Below, piece by piece: positions 19,227 to 27,487 of a stretch of DNA of 64,000 nucleotides. The notes under the pieces were generated by a model. It saw only the letters and a program-made list of their open reading frames with translations, was not told the DNA's origin and did not search any database. Both the position numbers and the translations under genes were made by a program. The stretch covers positions 41,222 to 105,221 of the forward strand of contig JAQUDD010000004.1 in NCBI GenBank assembly GCA_028685875.1, written 5' to 3'. The DNA is from Candidatus Absconditabacteria bacterium. Its GTDB lineage: Bacteria > Patescibacteriota > Gracilibacteria > Absconditabacterales > Absconditicoccaceae. The first letter of the stretch is position 1, and every line of letters starts with the position of its first letter.

Positions 19227-21362
19227 TTATCCCACTTTCTTCACAGCAATCTTTCCATCAGTTCCTATTGACGAGATGATTACTTTCATCTTATCTCCCA
19301 CTTTGAAATGATTGGAGAGGCTGTCTGGATATTTCTGTCCAAGCTGAGAAACATGTGCAAGTCCCATCTTCCCTTTTGGTAAACGAACAAATACTCCGTA
19401 ATCCTCTACTCTTGCAATCTCTGCATCAAAACTTTGTCAGACTTCTAGATCGGTTACAATCTCCATAATAATGGCTTTCGCTTTATCGATAATATGCAGA
19501 TCTGCATGCGTGAGGTAGCAAGTCCCATCATCTTCGAAGTCAATCTTGATGTTATCACAGTCTTCGATGATTTTATTGATCACATCACCACCCTTTCCAA
19601 TTACTTCTTTGATCTTGGCAGGATCAACGGTGAAGACATGAATCTTTGGTGCATATCTTCCTACCTGAGCTCTCGGAGCTGGCAAGGTTTCTAGCATCAC
19701 TTCCATAATCTCTCTATATCCAGCATTCGCCTGATCTATCGTTTCAAAGACAATAGAAAGCGGAATCCCTTTGAGTTTAGTATCAAGCTGAATAGCAGTG
19801 ATTCCGTCTCTTGTTCCTGCTACTTTGAAATCCATATCTCCGATGAAATCTTCGGTTCCCATAAGATCATTCAGTACTGCATATTTTGTAATCGTTCCTG
19901 CTTCATCATGCTCCGTAAAGAGCCCCATCGCAATTCCTGCAACAGGTTTTTTGATTGGCACTCCAGCATCCATAAGGGAAAGTGTTGATCCACACACAGA
20001 TCCCATAGAGGTTGATCCTCCTGAACCTAAACATTCAGAAACAACTCTGATCGTATAAGGAAATTCTTCTTTAGTTGGAATCATTTTTTCTAGTGCTTTC
20101 TCAGCCAGTCTTCCATGTCCGATTTCCCTTCTTCCTACTCCCCTAATTCCTCTCGCCTCTCCTACTGAGAATGGTGGGAAATTATAGTGATGGAAGTATC
20201 TCTGCTGGATATCGTCATTTTCCATATCATCAAGGATGAGGTATTCTGTTGGTCCACCGAGCGTTACGGTAGAAAGCACCTGCGTATCTCCTCTCCAAAA
20301 CAGTCCCGTTCCATGCGTCCTCTCAAAAAGTCCCACTTCGCAGTAGAGCGGTCTAATATCAAGTTTCGTTCTGTCATCTACTCTCTTCCCAAGATCTAGT
20401 GTTCTATTACGGATATGGTATTTTGTTACATTGAAAAACGCCATTTTTACCTTAGAGACAGAATATTCTACGTTGGTTTCATCAGCGATTTGCTCCTTGA
20501 ATGCTTCGAGAAGCTCCTTTTCAAAAGCAGAAAAACCTTCATTAAAAGATACCTTGGCATTTCCCATCAGACTTTCTAATTTTTCTGATCCTAGATAAGA
20601 TTTTACTGCTTCTTCAAGAGTTGCTGAAGGTTTATTAAAGGTTACTTCTTTTGGAGTAATAGTGAGTTGAGCTAAGAATTCTGACTGAAAATCGCAAGAT
20701 CTATCGATCTCCGCCTGTCCGATTTCAAAAGCTTTTTTGAGGACCTCGTCACTCACTTCATTTGCTTCGGTTTCGATCATATTAATAGAACCTTTCTTTC
20801 CTGCTACTACGAGATTAAGCGTAGCAACTTCGAGCTGTTCATTGGTCGGATTCACGATATACTCACCATTTACATAGGCAATTTGCGCAGCTCCTACAGG
20901 TCCTTCAAAAGGAATCCCTGCTGCCATAATGGAAATAGAAGATCCCACAATAGACACTACTCCAAGAGGATAGCGAGGATCCATTGCCATTGGTGTTACG
21001 GTGATGACAATGTCATTTACCATACCCTTTGGGAACATAGGTCTGATTGCTCTATCAGTCAATCTTGCATTGAGGATCGCTTGATCAGAAGGGCGTCCTT
21101 CTCTTCTACGATATGCTGCTCCACCGATTCTTCCAGCGGCTGCGAATGATTCTCTCATCTCCACCATTAGGGGAAGGAAATCAGCATCAGATTTAGCCTC
21201 TTTACTCATTACGGTTGAGAAAAGGACTCTCGTATCTTCAAATCCAAGCGTTACTGAAGCGTCCGCTTGTACTGCTAATTTTCCAGCAGCGAAGGAAAGT
21301 TTTTTTCCGTTTCGTTCAAAGGATGACTGGTACTCATGTACCGCTCTTTTTGTTGTTGGCAT
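19227..21362 (-). CDS. pnp: Polyribonucleotide nucleotidyltransferase
   Basis: 711 residues, ATG 21362 to TAA 19227. Two RNase PH domains and the linker helical domain are followed by KH (VDPAKIKEVIGKGGDVINKI) and S1 (VEDYGVFVRLPKGKMGLAHVSQL) domains. The catalytic core motifs GSGGSTSMGSVCGSTLSLMD and GTEDFIGDMDF are intact. TGA at 19437-19439 is Gly between KH and S1; stopping there would remove S1. The CGA at 21312-21314 aligns with the Trp of the family start (Bacillus FTIDWAGRTL), supporting CGA=Trp. Starts upstream of 21362 would add a hydrophobic stretch foreign to the family. It degrades RNA 3'-5' by phosphorolysis. Confidence 0.97.
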
Positions 21363-21698
21363 AGAAAAAAATAGGGAATAAAATCCAGAGAAGAAAGAAG
21401 AAAGAAAGTTGATTACAAGAGGTAAATCTTGAAAGATTCTCCATAACATAAACGATTTAACTTTTGTAATCATCTTCCTGGTTTCCTCTTCCCTTTCTGA
21501 TCAGGTTGAGTATATGATTTTTTATGAGAATTGCAAACTGCAAATTAGGCTGTGGGATCAGATTCCTAGCTCTCTTATATTTAATGATTAAGGAGGAAAA
21601 ACATTTTTTGTCAAAAGTTTTTGAAGAAGGAGGTTAGCAAGCACTTGCTTTGAGGAAAATAATATATATCATGCTAGGTGCTGTAGCGTTTTTACTTT

Positions 21699-22175
21699 AT
21701 GAAAATATACATGGCACCTAAGAAATCAGAAACAAAAGTAATTAAAAAGACAGAAACAAAAAAAACCACAAAAGCACCTACCAAGGCCGTTAAAGCCAGT
21801 ACAAAAGTTTCTCCGGTAAAAGTGGTAACAAAAACCCTTGCACCAAAAGTAGTGGTAGAAACCAAAAGTTTAGAAACTCCTGGAGCAAACTGCTGTAGCG
21901 AAAAGAAAGACTCTTGCAAAAGGAGAAAATGTTGCTTTACGTTAATTGTAGTATTACTCTTATTAGCAAATCTTATCTTTGTTATCTGGGGATTCTGTCT
22001 CGTAAAGGAACAGAGGGACTTTACTATTGCGAATCTTGGGGGAACAGAAAGTTATGAGCATTTCAAACAGATTTATACCACTCAAGAATATCAGAGCATT
22101 AAGGCTCTTCAACCTTACCAGCTAGAAAGTGAGATCATTGCTATCTTGGAAAATCAAGAAGTACAAGAAAACTAG
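21699..22175 (+). CDS. Single-span membrane protein with Lys-rich N-terminus
   Basis: 158 residues, stop TAG 22173-22175. The first 65 residues are rich in Lys, Thr and Val (an extended cytoplasmic segment), followed by a Cys-rich patch (NCCSEKKDSCKRRKCC), one membrane span (LIVVLLLLANLIFVIWGF) and an extracytoplasmic tail. The tail segment NLGGTESYEHFKQIYTTQEY resembles the juxtamembrane segment of the next gene (KTGGKENFEILNEYYKSEAY), so the two are related over the anchor region. It precedes the DsbA-like gene by 60 bases, probably in one operon. ATG 21711 is an alternative start. Confidence 0.75.
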   Translation: MKIYMAPKKSETKVIKKTETKKTTKAPTKAVKASTKVSPVKVVTKTLAPKVVVETKSLETPGANCCSEKKDSCKRRKCCFTLIVVLLLLANLIFVIWGFCLVKEQRDFTIANLGGTESYEHFKQIYTTQEYQSIKALQPYQLESEIIAILENQEVQEN

Positions 22176-22235
22176 CATTCTTTTTTAATATCAATCCTTT
22201 GATATATCATTTTACCTTATTATTTTTCATAATAC

Positions 22236-23057
22236 ATGACTAAAGAAACTGGAGCAAGTTGTAAAAAATGTGGAAGCATCGTTGTAGCAATTCTTCTTAT
22301 TGCAAATATCGTGCTTTCTGCATTAGCTTACTTTTACGCCTATAAAAACTACGATCTTGAGATCATCAAGACAGGAGGAAAAGAAAATTTTGAGATTTTA
22401 AATGAATACTACAAATCTGAAGCATATATCAGTGAGGTAAGTGCTTCCTTAGCAGGGATAAATGGGGAAACTCCTACAGGAGACATTGCTTCTGTGGGTG
22501 AAACAGCAACTTTGGATCAGGCAAGCATTCAAGCATTAAAAAATACAAGTAAGGTTCTTGGAGACCCTGATGCAACTATTACTATCATAGAATTTGGGGA
22601 TGTAAACTGTAGTTTCTGTCAAAGACAAATTGCTCAAGATAGAACTATCCAAACCGTGATGGCAAACAATTCTGACGTAAATGTTATCTACAAGAATATG
22701 GCTCTTAGAGGATCTGTTCCTCAATCTCAAGTCATTGAATGTGTAGGGGCACAAACAGACGTGGATACTTATTATAGCTTTATGGAAGCGGTATATGGAG
22801 CAAGTGATATTAGTGTAGAAAATCTTATCGCTCTTTCTGAGACTTTTGGAGCAGATACTGCTGAAGTACAGGCTTGTGTGGATGAGGAGAGATTTACTGA
22901 TTTAATTAACACTCATATCGCTGAGGGAAACAGCTTTGGATTCAATGGAACTCCAACAAGTATTATTATCAACAATGATACTGGAGAATATGAAATGATC
23001 AATGGAGCATATCCTGTAGATGAATTTGAAAGAGTAATTGCAGCACTTACTGCATAA
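22236..23057 (+). CDS. Membrane-anchored DsbA-family thiol oxidoreductase
   Basis: 273 residues. A short Cys-containing start (SCKKCGS) precedes a membrane span (residues 14-34), a juxtamembrane region like that of the preceding protein, a linker, and then a thioredoxin-fold domain of the DsbA/DSBA-like type. The redox motif CSFC (residues ~126-129) follows IIEFGDVN. The cis-Pro loop (FNGTPTSIIIN, ~245-255) is present, as is the helical insertion between them. It probably forms or rearranges disulphides outside the membrane, fitting the several Cys-bearing surface proteins in this window. It contains no TGA. A strong terminator follows. Confidence 0.92.
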   Translation: MTKETGASCKKCGSIVVAILLIANIVLSALAYFYAYKNYDLEIIKTGGKENFEILNEYYKSEAYISEVSASLAGINGETPTGDIASVGETATLDQASIQALKNTSKVLGDPDATITIIEFGDVNCSFCQRQIAQDRTIQTVMANNSDVNVIYKNMALRGSVPQSQVIECVGAQTDVDTYYSFMEAVYGASDISVENLIALSETFGADTAEVQACVDEERFTDLINTHIAEGNSFGFNGTPTSIIINNDTGEYEMINGAYPVDEFERVIAALTA

Positions 23058-23104
23058 TAGAGTTAACAAAAACTCTAACATAGCGAACAAAAACGCATAC
23101 AAAG

Positions 23105-23130
23105 AAATCCCACTTCGGTGGGGTTTTTTT
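23105..23130 (+). terminator. Terminator of the DsbA-like operon
   Basis: Stem CCCAC/GTGGG extended by A-T/G-T pairs, stable TTCG tetraloop, then seven T. Confidence 0.92.
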
Positions 23131-23281
23131 ATATACTATGGATAAGAATGCACAGCAGATTTTTATTTTTTAGAAAAAGAAAAAAAGCCGATCACGAGGA
23201 TAGCTTCTTTTCTTATGGCTACTTCATATTGCTACGAAATAGCTATAAAGGAGAGATGGAATTAATAGATATGTCACATTC

Positions 23282-24102
23282 TATTATATTCAGCTGGGAA
23301 GCTGAGATATAACAACCCTGAAGATTCAGGCTAACCTGAGGTCTTCGTGAACAAGGATCTCTAGCAGATTACTCTACTATTTGATACAAAAGTTCCAAAT
23401 TATTTTGTAATTAAGAGTCTTTAGTATCTCAACAGATGCTTCGTGGTATCTTTTTTGATCATTCACTCATCACATACACTAGGGAAGCTAACTTTTGGAA
23501 AGCATATAGTAATATCTGCGGTTGAAGACTTTGCATTCTTAATGATATTCTCAATGCGATTATATATTACCTGAATAAGCGTCTCTTTCACTCATTCACA
23601 ACTTGCTTAAGGCTGACCAATATAAACTCTCATAACGCAATCAGATTTCTCTGACTACTGGAAGCTAACAAAAATGTTTTTCATAATTCTTGTTGCCGAA
23701 AGGAGTTAAAACTCATAGAGATTGATACTCTATAATGTCCCTTCATTTATACGGTGTAAGATATGCTAAATACTTTTCGATACTAATGATAAGTTAGTAG
23801 CGACTCATCGTGATAGATATCACTTTTCCTAATTTTGTAGAATAAAGTAATACAACACAATAAGAATCTAGGCATCTTGATAAGTTTCCTCTATCATTAT
23901 CTCCTTTATCCAGATGGACAAGTGAGGATAGCATCAGATTTACTCGATATTCCTTGGGAGGGAACAGTAGAAAACCTTTTAGTGACACTACCAAATACAA
24001 ATAGATTACCCATATACTATTAATGATCACATCCTCCTATATCCTAGAGCAATAATACAAGATCACTACCCGAGGATATAGGAAGACGTTTTTCTTTTTT
24101 TT
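23282..24102 (+). ncRNA. Large structured RNA candidate, copy A (~0.8 kb)
   Basis: No coding frame of note exists here under either code, yet blocks are nearly identical to copy B at 24121-24990. In order these are a hairpin TCAGCT-GGGA-AGCTGA (GNRA-type loop), a block with CCTGAAGATTCAGG and CCTGAGGTCTTCG, ATTATTTTGTAATTAAGA, CATAACGCAATCAG, the hairpin CAGATTTCTCTG, and TTAAAACTCATAGAGATTG. The end is a long stem CCTATATCCT/AGGATATAGG plus a T-rich run. A -10 box TATTAT at 23282-23287 precedes the first hairpin, so the RNA probably starts near 23294. Variable stretches lie between the blocks. Size is in the range of the GOLLD/ROOL/OLE giant RNAs, but I cannot assign a family. 23131-23281 holds no gene. 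Confidence 0.7.
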
Positions 24103-24120
24103 AAATTAGGAAGAGAAGTA

Positions 24121-24149
24121 TTGAAAAGCTGGAGATCACATTCTATTAT
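24121..24149 (+). promoter_or_regulatory. Promoter of RNA copy B
   Basis: TTGAAA (24121-24126) and TATTAT (24144-24149), spacer exactly 17. The -10 box and its CACATTC flank are conserved in front of copy A (23275-23287), while the -35 of copy A is weaker. Transcription would start at about 24156, at the first conserved hairpin. Confidence 0.7.
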
Positions 24150-24155
24150 ACTCAG

Positions 24156-24990
24156 CTGGGAAGCTGAAATATAACAACCCTGAAGATTCAGGCTAACCTG
24201 AGGTCTTCGTGAAGACTTATTCTCTATCTCTTCTAATTGCTTAGGAGAGATATTTGAAGACTAAAGTTCCGAATTATTTTGTAATTAAGAATGCAATAGT
24301 TTTCTCAGTAGACATAAGTGCCGCTATCTTTTTTAATCATTCACTCATTATCTCTCAGGGACTACCACTTTCACAAGTAGAAGTATTTACAGATAACAGT
24401 TGAAGACTTTGTAATCATAATTATGGTCTTAATATAGTAATACAATAGATGAATAAGGCGTCTCTTTCGCTTATTCACAGCTTATTTAAGGCTTTTCTAT
24501 CTTATCTCATAACGCAATCAGATTTCTCTGACTACTGGAAGCTCATAAAAAGGTTTTTCATATTCTTTATGGCCGAATAGCGTTAAAACTCATAGAGATT
24601 GATACTCTACAATAACTACTCTCAGATAGAATCTACTATATGCTAGATACGTTCCCCTGGGTATGATAAGTACACAAGGACCTTACATGATAGATATTAG
24701 CACTCCTACTTTGCTAGAATGTGATAATACAACATATAAAGAATCTAGATATCTCGATTCGTTTCCTCCATCATTATATCCTTTATACCCCAGCAGAACT
24801 GCGATACAAGTGACAATAGTATCTAATAGCGTCGATATTCCTTGGGAGGAACAGTACTCCATTATTGGATGATACCACTAATTACAAATGGATTAGCTCT
24901 CAAACTTTTAATGACCTCATCTTCCTATATCCTAGAGCAATAATGCAAGATCACTACCCGAGGATATGGAAAGATGTTTTTCTTCTTTAT
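24156..24990 (+). ncRNA. Large structured RNA candidate, copy B (~0.83 kb)
   Basis: A diverged second copy of the element at 23294-24102, with the same block order and spacing. At the helix 24544-24548/24567-24571 the pairing strands are CATAA/TTATG, against AACAA/TTGTT in copy A: two base pairs changed on both sides, which keeps pairing. The stem near 24450 (GAATAAG...CTTATTC around TCTCTTTC) is better paired here than in copy A. It ends with the stem CCTATATCCT...AGGATATGG and a T-rich stretch. Short open frames inside it do not match between copies and are not counted as genes. Confidence 0.7.
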
Positions 24991-25020
24991 CTAACGATAT
25001 TAGTATATTCGCAGATATAT

Positions 25021-25241
25021 ATTTGTCAAATTTTTTGACACTTTTTTTGGACTTTTTTATCATTCAGGTTTTTCTTCTTCATTGATAAGGTAAGTATATT
25101 CCCGAATCATCTTTTGTCAAATTTTTTGACACTTTTTTTGGACTTTTTTATCATTCAGGTTTTTCTCCTTTATTGATAATATAAGTATATTCCTGAATCA
25201 TCTTTTGTCAAATTTTTTGGCACTTTTTTTAGACTTTTTCC
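25021..25241. repeat. 91-bp tandem repeat, about 2.4 copies
   Basis: The unit begins TTTGTCAAATTTTTTGACAC, then seven T, TTATCATTCAGG and AAGTATATTCC, and repeats with a 91-base period (guide G at 25025, 25116, 25207). Each unit carries the inverted repeat TGTCAAA/TTTGACA followed by a T run, so each could act as a weak terminator. There are no spacers, so it is not CRISPR. It separates the large RNA units from guaD. Confidence 0.8.
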
Positions 25242-25300
25242 AACAGGAGAAAAACAGCTTTAGAAGCTGAATATTCTATTTTTTTTACTACTATAGTATT

Positions 25301-25771
25301 TTAATAGGTAATCTTATCGTTTTTATCTGATCGTTCTTGGAAGACTTTAATAGCTTCGGTATTGTCTAATTTATAAATAGGGAGTTTTCTTTCCTCTAAT
25401 TTTCTTTCTAATTCTTCATAAATAAACTGATCATCAAAATTGATTGCTGCTGCATCTTCTTTACTATTTGCGTAATACATTGCTTCTGGCCTTGCTCGAT
25501 AGATGGCTCATAAACACATAGGACACGGTTCACAGCTTGTATAGATAGTGCATCATTCCAATTGGAAGGTCCCAAGATTTTTACATGCATCGCGGATAGC
25601 ACTTACCTCTGCATGGGCTGTCGGGTCATTGAGAGAAGTAACATTGTTCGCTCCTCTTCCCACTATTTCCCCATCCTTTACTACAACCGCTCCGAAAGGA
25701 CCTCACTTCCCAGCTCTCATATTTTCTAAAGAAAGTTTTATTGCTTCTTTCATAAAGTCTTCATGATTCAT
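25301..25771 (-). CDS. guaD: Guanine deaminase
   Basis: 156 residues, ATG 25771 to TAA 25301, the same length as Bacillus subtilis GuaD and similar along its whole length. The cytidine-deaminase-fold zinc site is intact: HAEV (His and proton-shuttling Glu), then TSCEPCPMC with both Zn-binding Cys. TGA is Gly in AGK-G-GPFGA, QLE-G-CTIYTSC and MCL-G-AIY, all glycine-type or loop positions of the family. The CGA at 25496-25498 is in AIY-x-ARPEA, where the family has Trp (AIYWARP). The enzyme converts guanine to xanthine. It is the last gene of an rsuA-like/DUF192/guaD cluster; the gap to the DUF192 stop is 11 bases. Confidence 0.95.
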
Positions 25772-25782
25772 TTGACAGTCTA

Positions 25783-26223
25783 TTATTGGGATAAAACACA
25801 TGTTGTTCCAGAAACGATTCAGTTTTTTGTACTGATTCCTTGATTGATTTCTAGGACATATTGAGCTTTAAAAGATGGGACGTACGAACTACAAGGTTCT
25901 TCTCTACAGGGGATAGCCTCTTGAATGTCTACAATTTGAAAATTGGAATCTAATCGAATGATATCAAGTCAAATGAGAGTATTTTTCATTCGGAAAGGAT
26001 ATATCCCTTCATCTGAAAAGATAAAAAGCATTCCTTTATTTCCTTCAAGGTAGTTTCTCTGCATGAGTCCCTGTTCTCTCTCTTCATCAGTTTGAGCTAG
26101 TTCTAGGTCAAAGCAAAGTCAGTTACAGCATATTTGTGGAGAAGGAGCAAGAGCATACCGAAACACTCCCCCAAGGAAGAGAATACTAATGATACAAAGC
26201 GCAATCAAGTATTTTTTTTTCAT
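25783..26223 (-). CDS. DUF192 family secreted protein
   Basis: 146 residues, ATG 26223 to TAA 25783, three TGA read as Gly. A signal peptide or anchor (KKKYLIALCIISILFLGGVF) is followed by the DUF192 fold: LELAQTDEEREQGLMQR, NKGMLFIFSDEG, the core motif F-x-MKNTLIGLDII, and YVLEINQG near the end. The x in the core motif is CGA (25990-25992), where the family is almost always FWMKNT, so CGA is Trp here. Four Cys (ICCNGLC and the CREEPC pair) could form disulphides. The molecular role of DUF192 is unknown. It lies 7 bases from the rsuA-like stop and 11 bases before guaD. Confidence 0.92.
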
Positions 26224-26230
26224 TGTGTGT

Positions 26231-26914
26231 TTATTGTTCTAAATCAATTAATTTCCATTTCCCTTCCTCGAGATTTCATAAAGTATATTCGCCTTCTTTG
26301 ATTCTTTGAAGATCAAGGAGGGTATACCCCAAGGATTTAATTACCCTTCTGATATGCCTTTTCTTTCCTTCTGAAAGGATGACTTTATAAGTCAGCTTGG
26401 TATCTGTAGGAAGAATATCCTGGAATTTTAGGATTTCTGCTTCATCGTGAATTCAGACTTTTACTTTCTGAATATCTTCCTGTTTAAAGGCGGAAGAAAG
26501 CTGAATCAAATATTCTTTGAAGACATTGAAGCTTGGATGTTCATATTGATGGACAAGCCCGGGAGTATTTGTTAGGAGGAGTAATCCTCTGCTTTCTTTA
26601 TCTAGCCTCCCGATATAATACCGAGAAGAGAATTCTGCTGGAAGAATCTCGTAAATTGTTGTATTATGAGGATCGGATTTTGAGACCACATATCCTTTGG
26701 GTTTATTGAAAAGTAATAGTTGTGGAACTACTTTTGTTTGTTCTGTTACCTGTATCCTTCCTTTGGGAAAGATTATTTCATCTCCAAGGGTGAGTTCCTG
26801 CTTAAAAGATTCCAAAGGAATCCCATTTAAAAAAATTTTCTTTTCTTTTATTAACTGAACAATAGCACGACGAGAAAGATGCTTATTCTTTTGGAGATAG
26901 CTGAGGATATTCAT
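26231..26914 (-). CDS. RsuA/RluB-family rRNA pseudouridine synthase
   Basis: 227 residues. An N-terminal S4 RNA-binding domain (LSRRAIVQLIKEKKIFLNGI) is followed by the catalytic domain with the Asp motif IGRLDKESRGLLLLTN, LFNKPKGYVVSKSD upstream and KRHIRRV downstream. TGA at 26453-26455 and near the C-terminus are Gly; the first sits in KVKV-G-IHDEAEI, before a family-conserved strand. These enzymes isomerise specific uridines in 16S or 23S rRNA; which one cannot be said. It is first in the cluster leading to DUF192 and guaD. Confidence 0.93.
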
Positions 26915-26952
26915 ACAGAATCTTCTGTGTTAAAGGATGTTTTTTTGCCCAA

Positions 26953-26984
26953 AAAAAGTAGAGTCACTAGTGACTCTACTTTTT
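26953..26984. terminator. Perfect palindromic terminator
   Basis: A 16-bp-arm palindrome: AAAAAGTAGAGTCACT and its complement on the other side, with A and T runs at the ends. It ends the acidic lipoprotein transcript and insulates the rsuA-like cluster. Confidence 0.9.
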
Positions 26985-27005
26985 CTATTTTTTGTTGCAA
27001 GATAA

Positions 27006-27326
27006 TTATTCTACTACAACATCAGTAGATTCTTCTACAGGAAGGTTTTCAGTCCCCTCAACTTCTGTAACAAAATCAGAAACAACTTCTTCTACTTCTT
27101 CAACAGATCCTGAAACAATTTCTTCTGCATTTTCGAGAAGTTCTTCAACTTCGTTGATAGTTTCATCTACAAGAGATTCATCAATTACATCTCCTGTAAC
27201 AACCTCTTCTACAATTTCGAGGTCTCCAGTGTTTACTTCAGATTCTACATCTACATTGTTACCACATCCAGCGAGAGTGAATACTCCGAGACCAAGTACA
27301 GAAAGTACTAATAGACTTTTTTTCAT
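27006..27326 (-). CDS. Acidic lipoprotein
   Basis: 106 residues with the signal MKKSLLVLSVLGLGVFTLAGC and lipobox LAGC. The mature part is extremely acidic, made of Glu, Val, Asp and Ser (for example EVEELLENAEEIVSGSVEE), with no cysteines beyond the lipidated one. It may be a surface spacer or cation-binding coat protein, but nothing identifies a function. It has a divergent promoter pair with the next gene and its own terminator. Confidence 0.85.
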   Translation of the reverse strand: MKKSLLVLSVLGLGVFTLAGCGNNVDVESEVNTGDLEIVEEVVTGDVIDESLVDETINEVEELLENAEEIVSGSVEEVEEVVSDFVTEVEGTENLPVEESTDVVVE

Positions 27327-27377
27327 TTTCCAAATACCCTAAATAACTAAAAAGTTTGTGAAAAAATACACGCCGTG

Positions 27378-27405
27378 TGTATAGGGAAAATAAAACTGAA
27401 TGCAA
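27378..27405 (-). promoter_or_regulatory. Promoter of the acidic lipoprotein gene
   Basis: On the minus strand, TTGCAT and TATACA with a 16-base spacer, about 50 bases upstream of ATG 27326. Confidence 0.5.
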
Positions 27406-27421
27406 GCGTTTTTATCTAAAC

Positions 27422-27449
27422 TTGCAATAAGGTATAAGATACATATAGT
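27422..27449 (+). promoter_or_regulatory. Promoter of the large membrane protein gene
   Basis: TTGCAA and TATAGT with a 16-base spacer, about 40 bases upstream of ATG 27488. It is divergent from the lipoprotein promoter. Confidence 0.5.
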
Positions 27450-27487
27450 TTTTCCGATATTTCTTTATTCTTTATTGGGATGTTTTC

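Noticed and set aside
21363-21473. N-terminal extension of PNPase
   Set aside because: It adds a hydrophobic stretch absent from the family; ATG 21362 gives the normal start.
24663-24872. Short open frame inside RNA copy B as a gene
   Set aside because: The corresponding frame is not open in copy A and the nucleotide blocks, not codons, are conserved.
25021-25241. CRISPR array
   Set aside because: The whole 91-bp unit repeats with no unique spacers and no cas genes are nearby.
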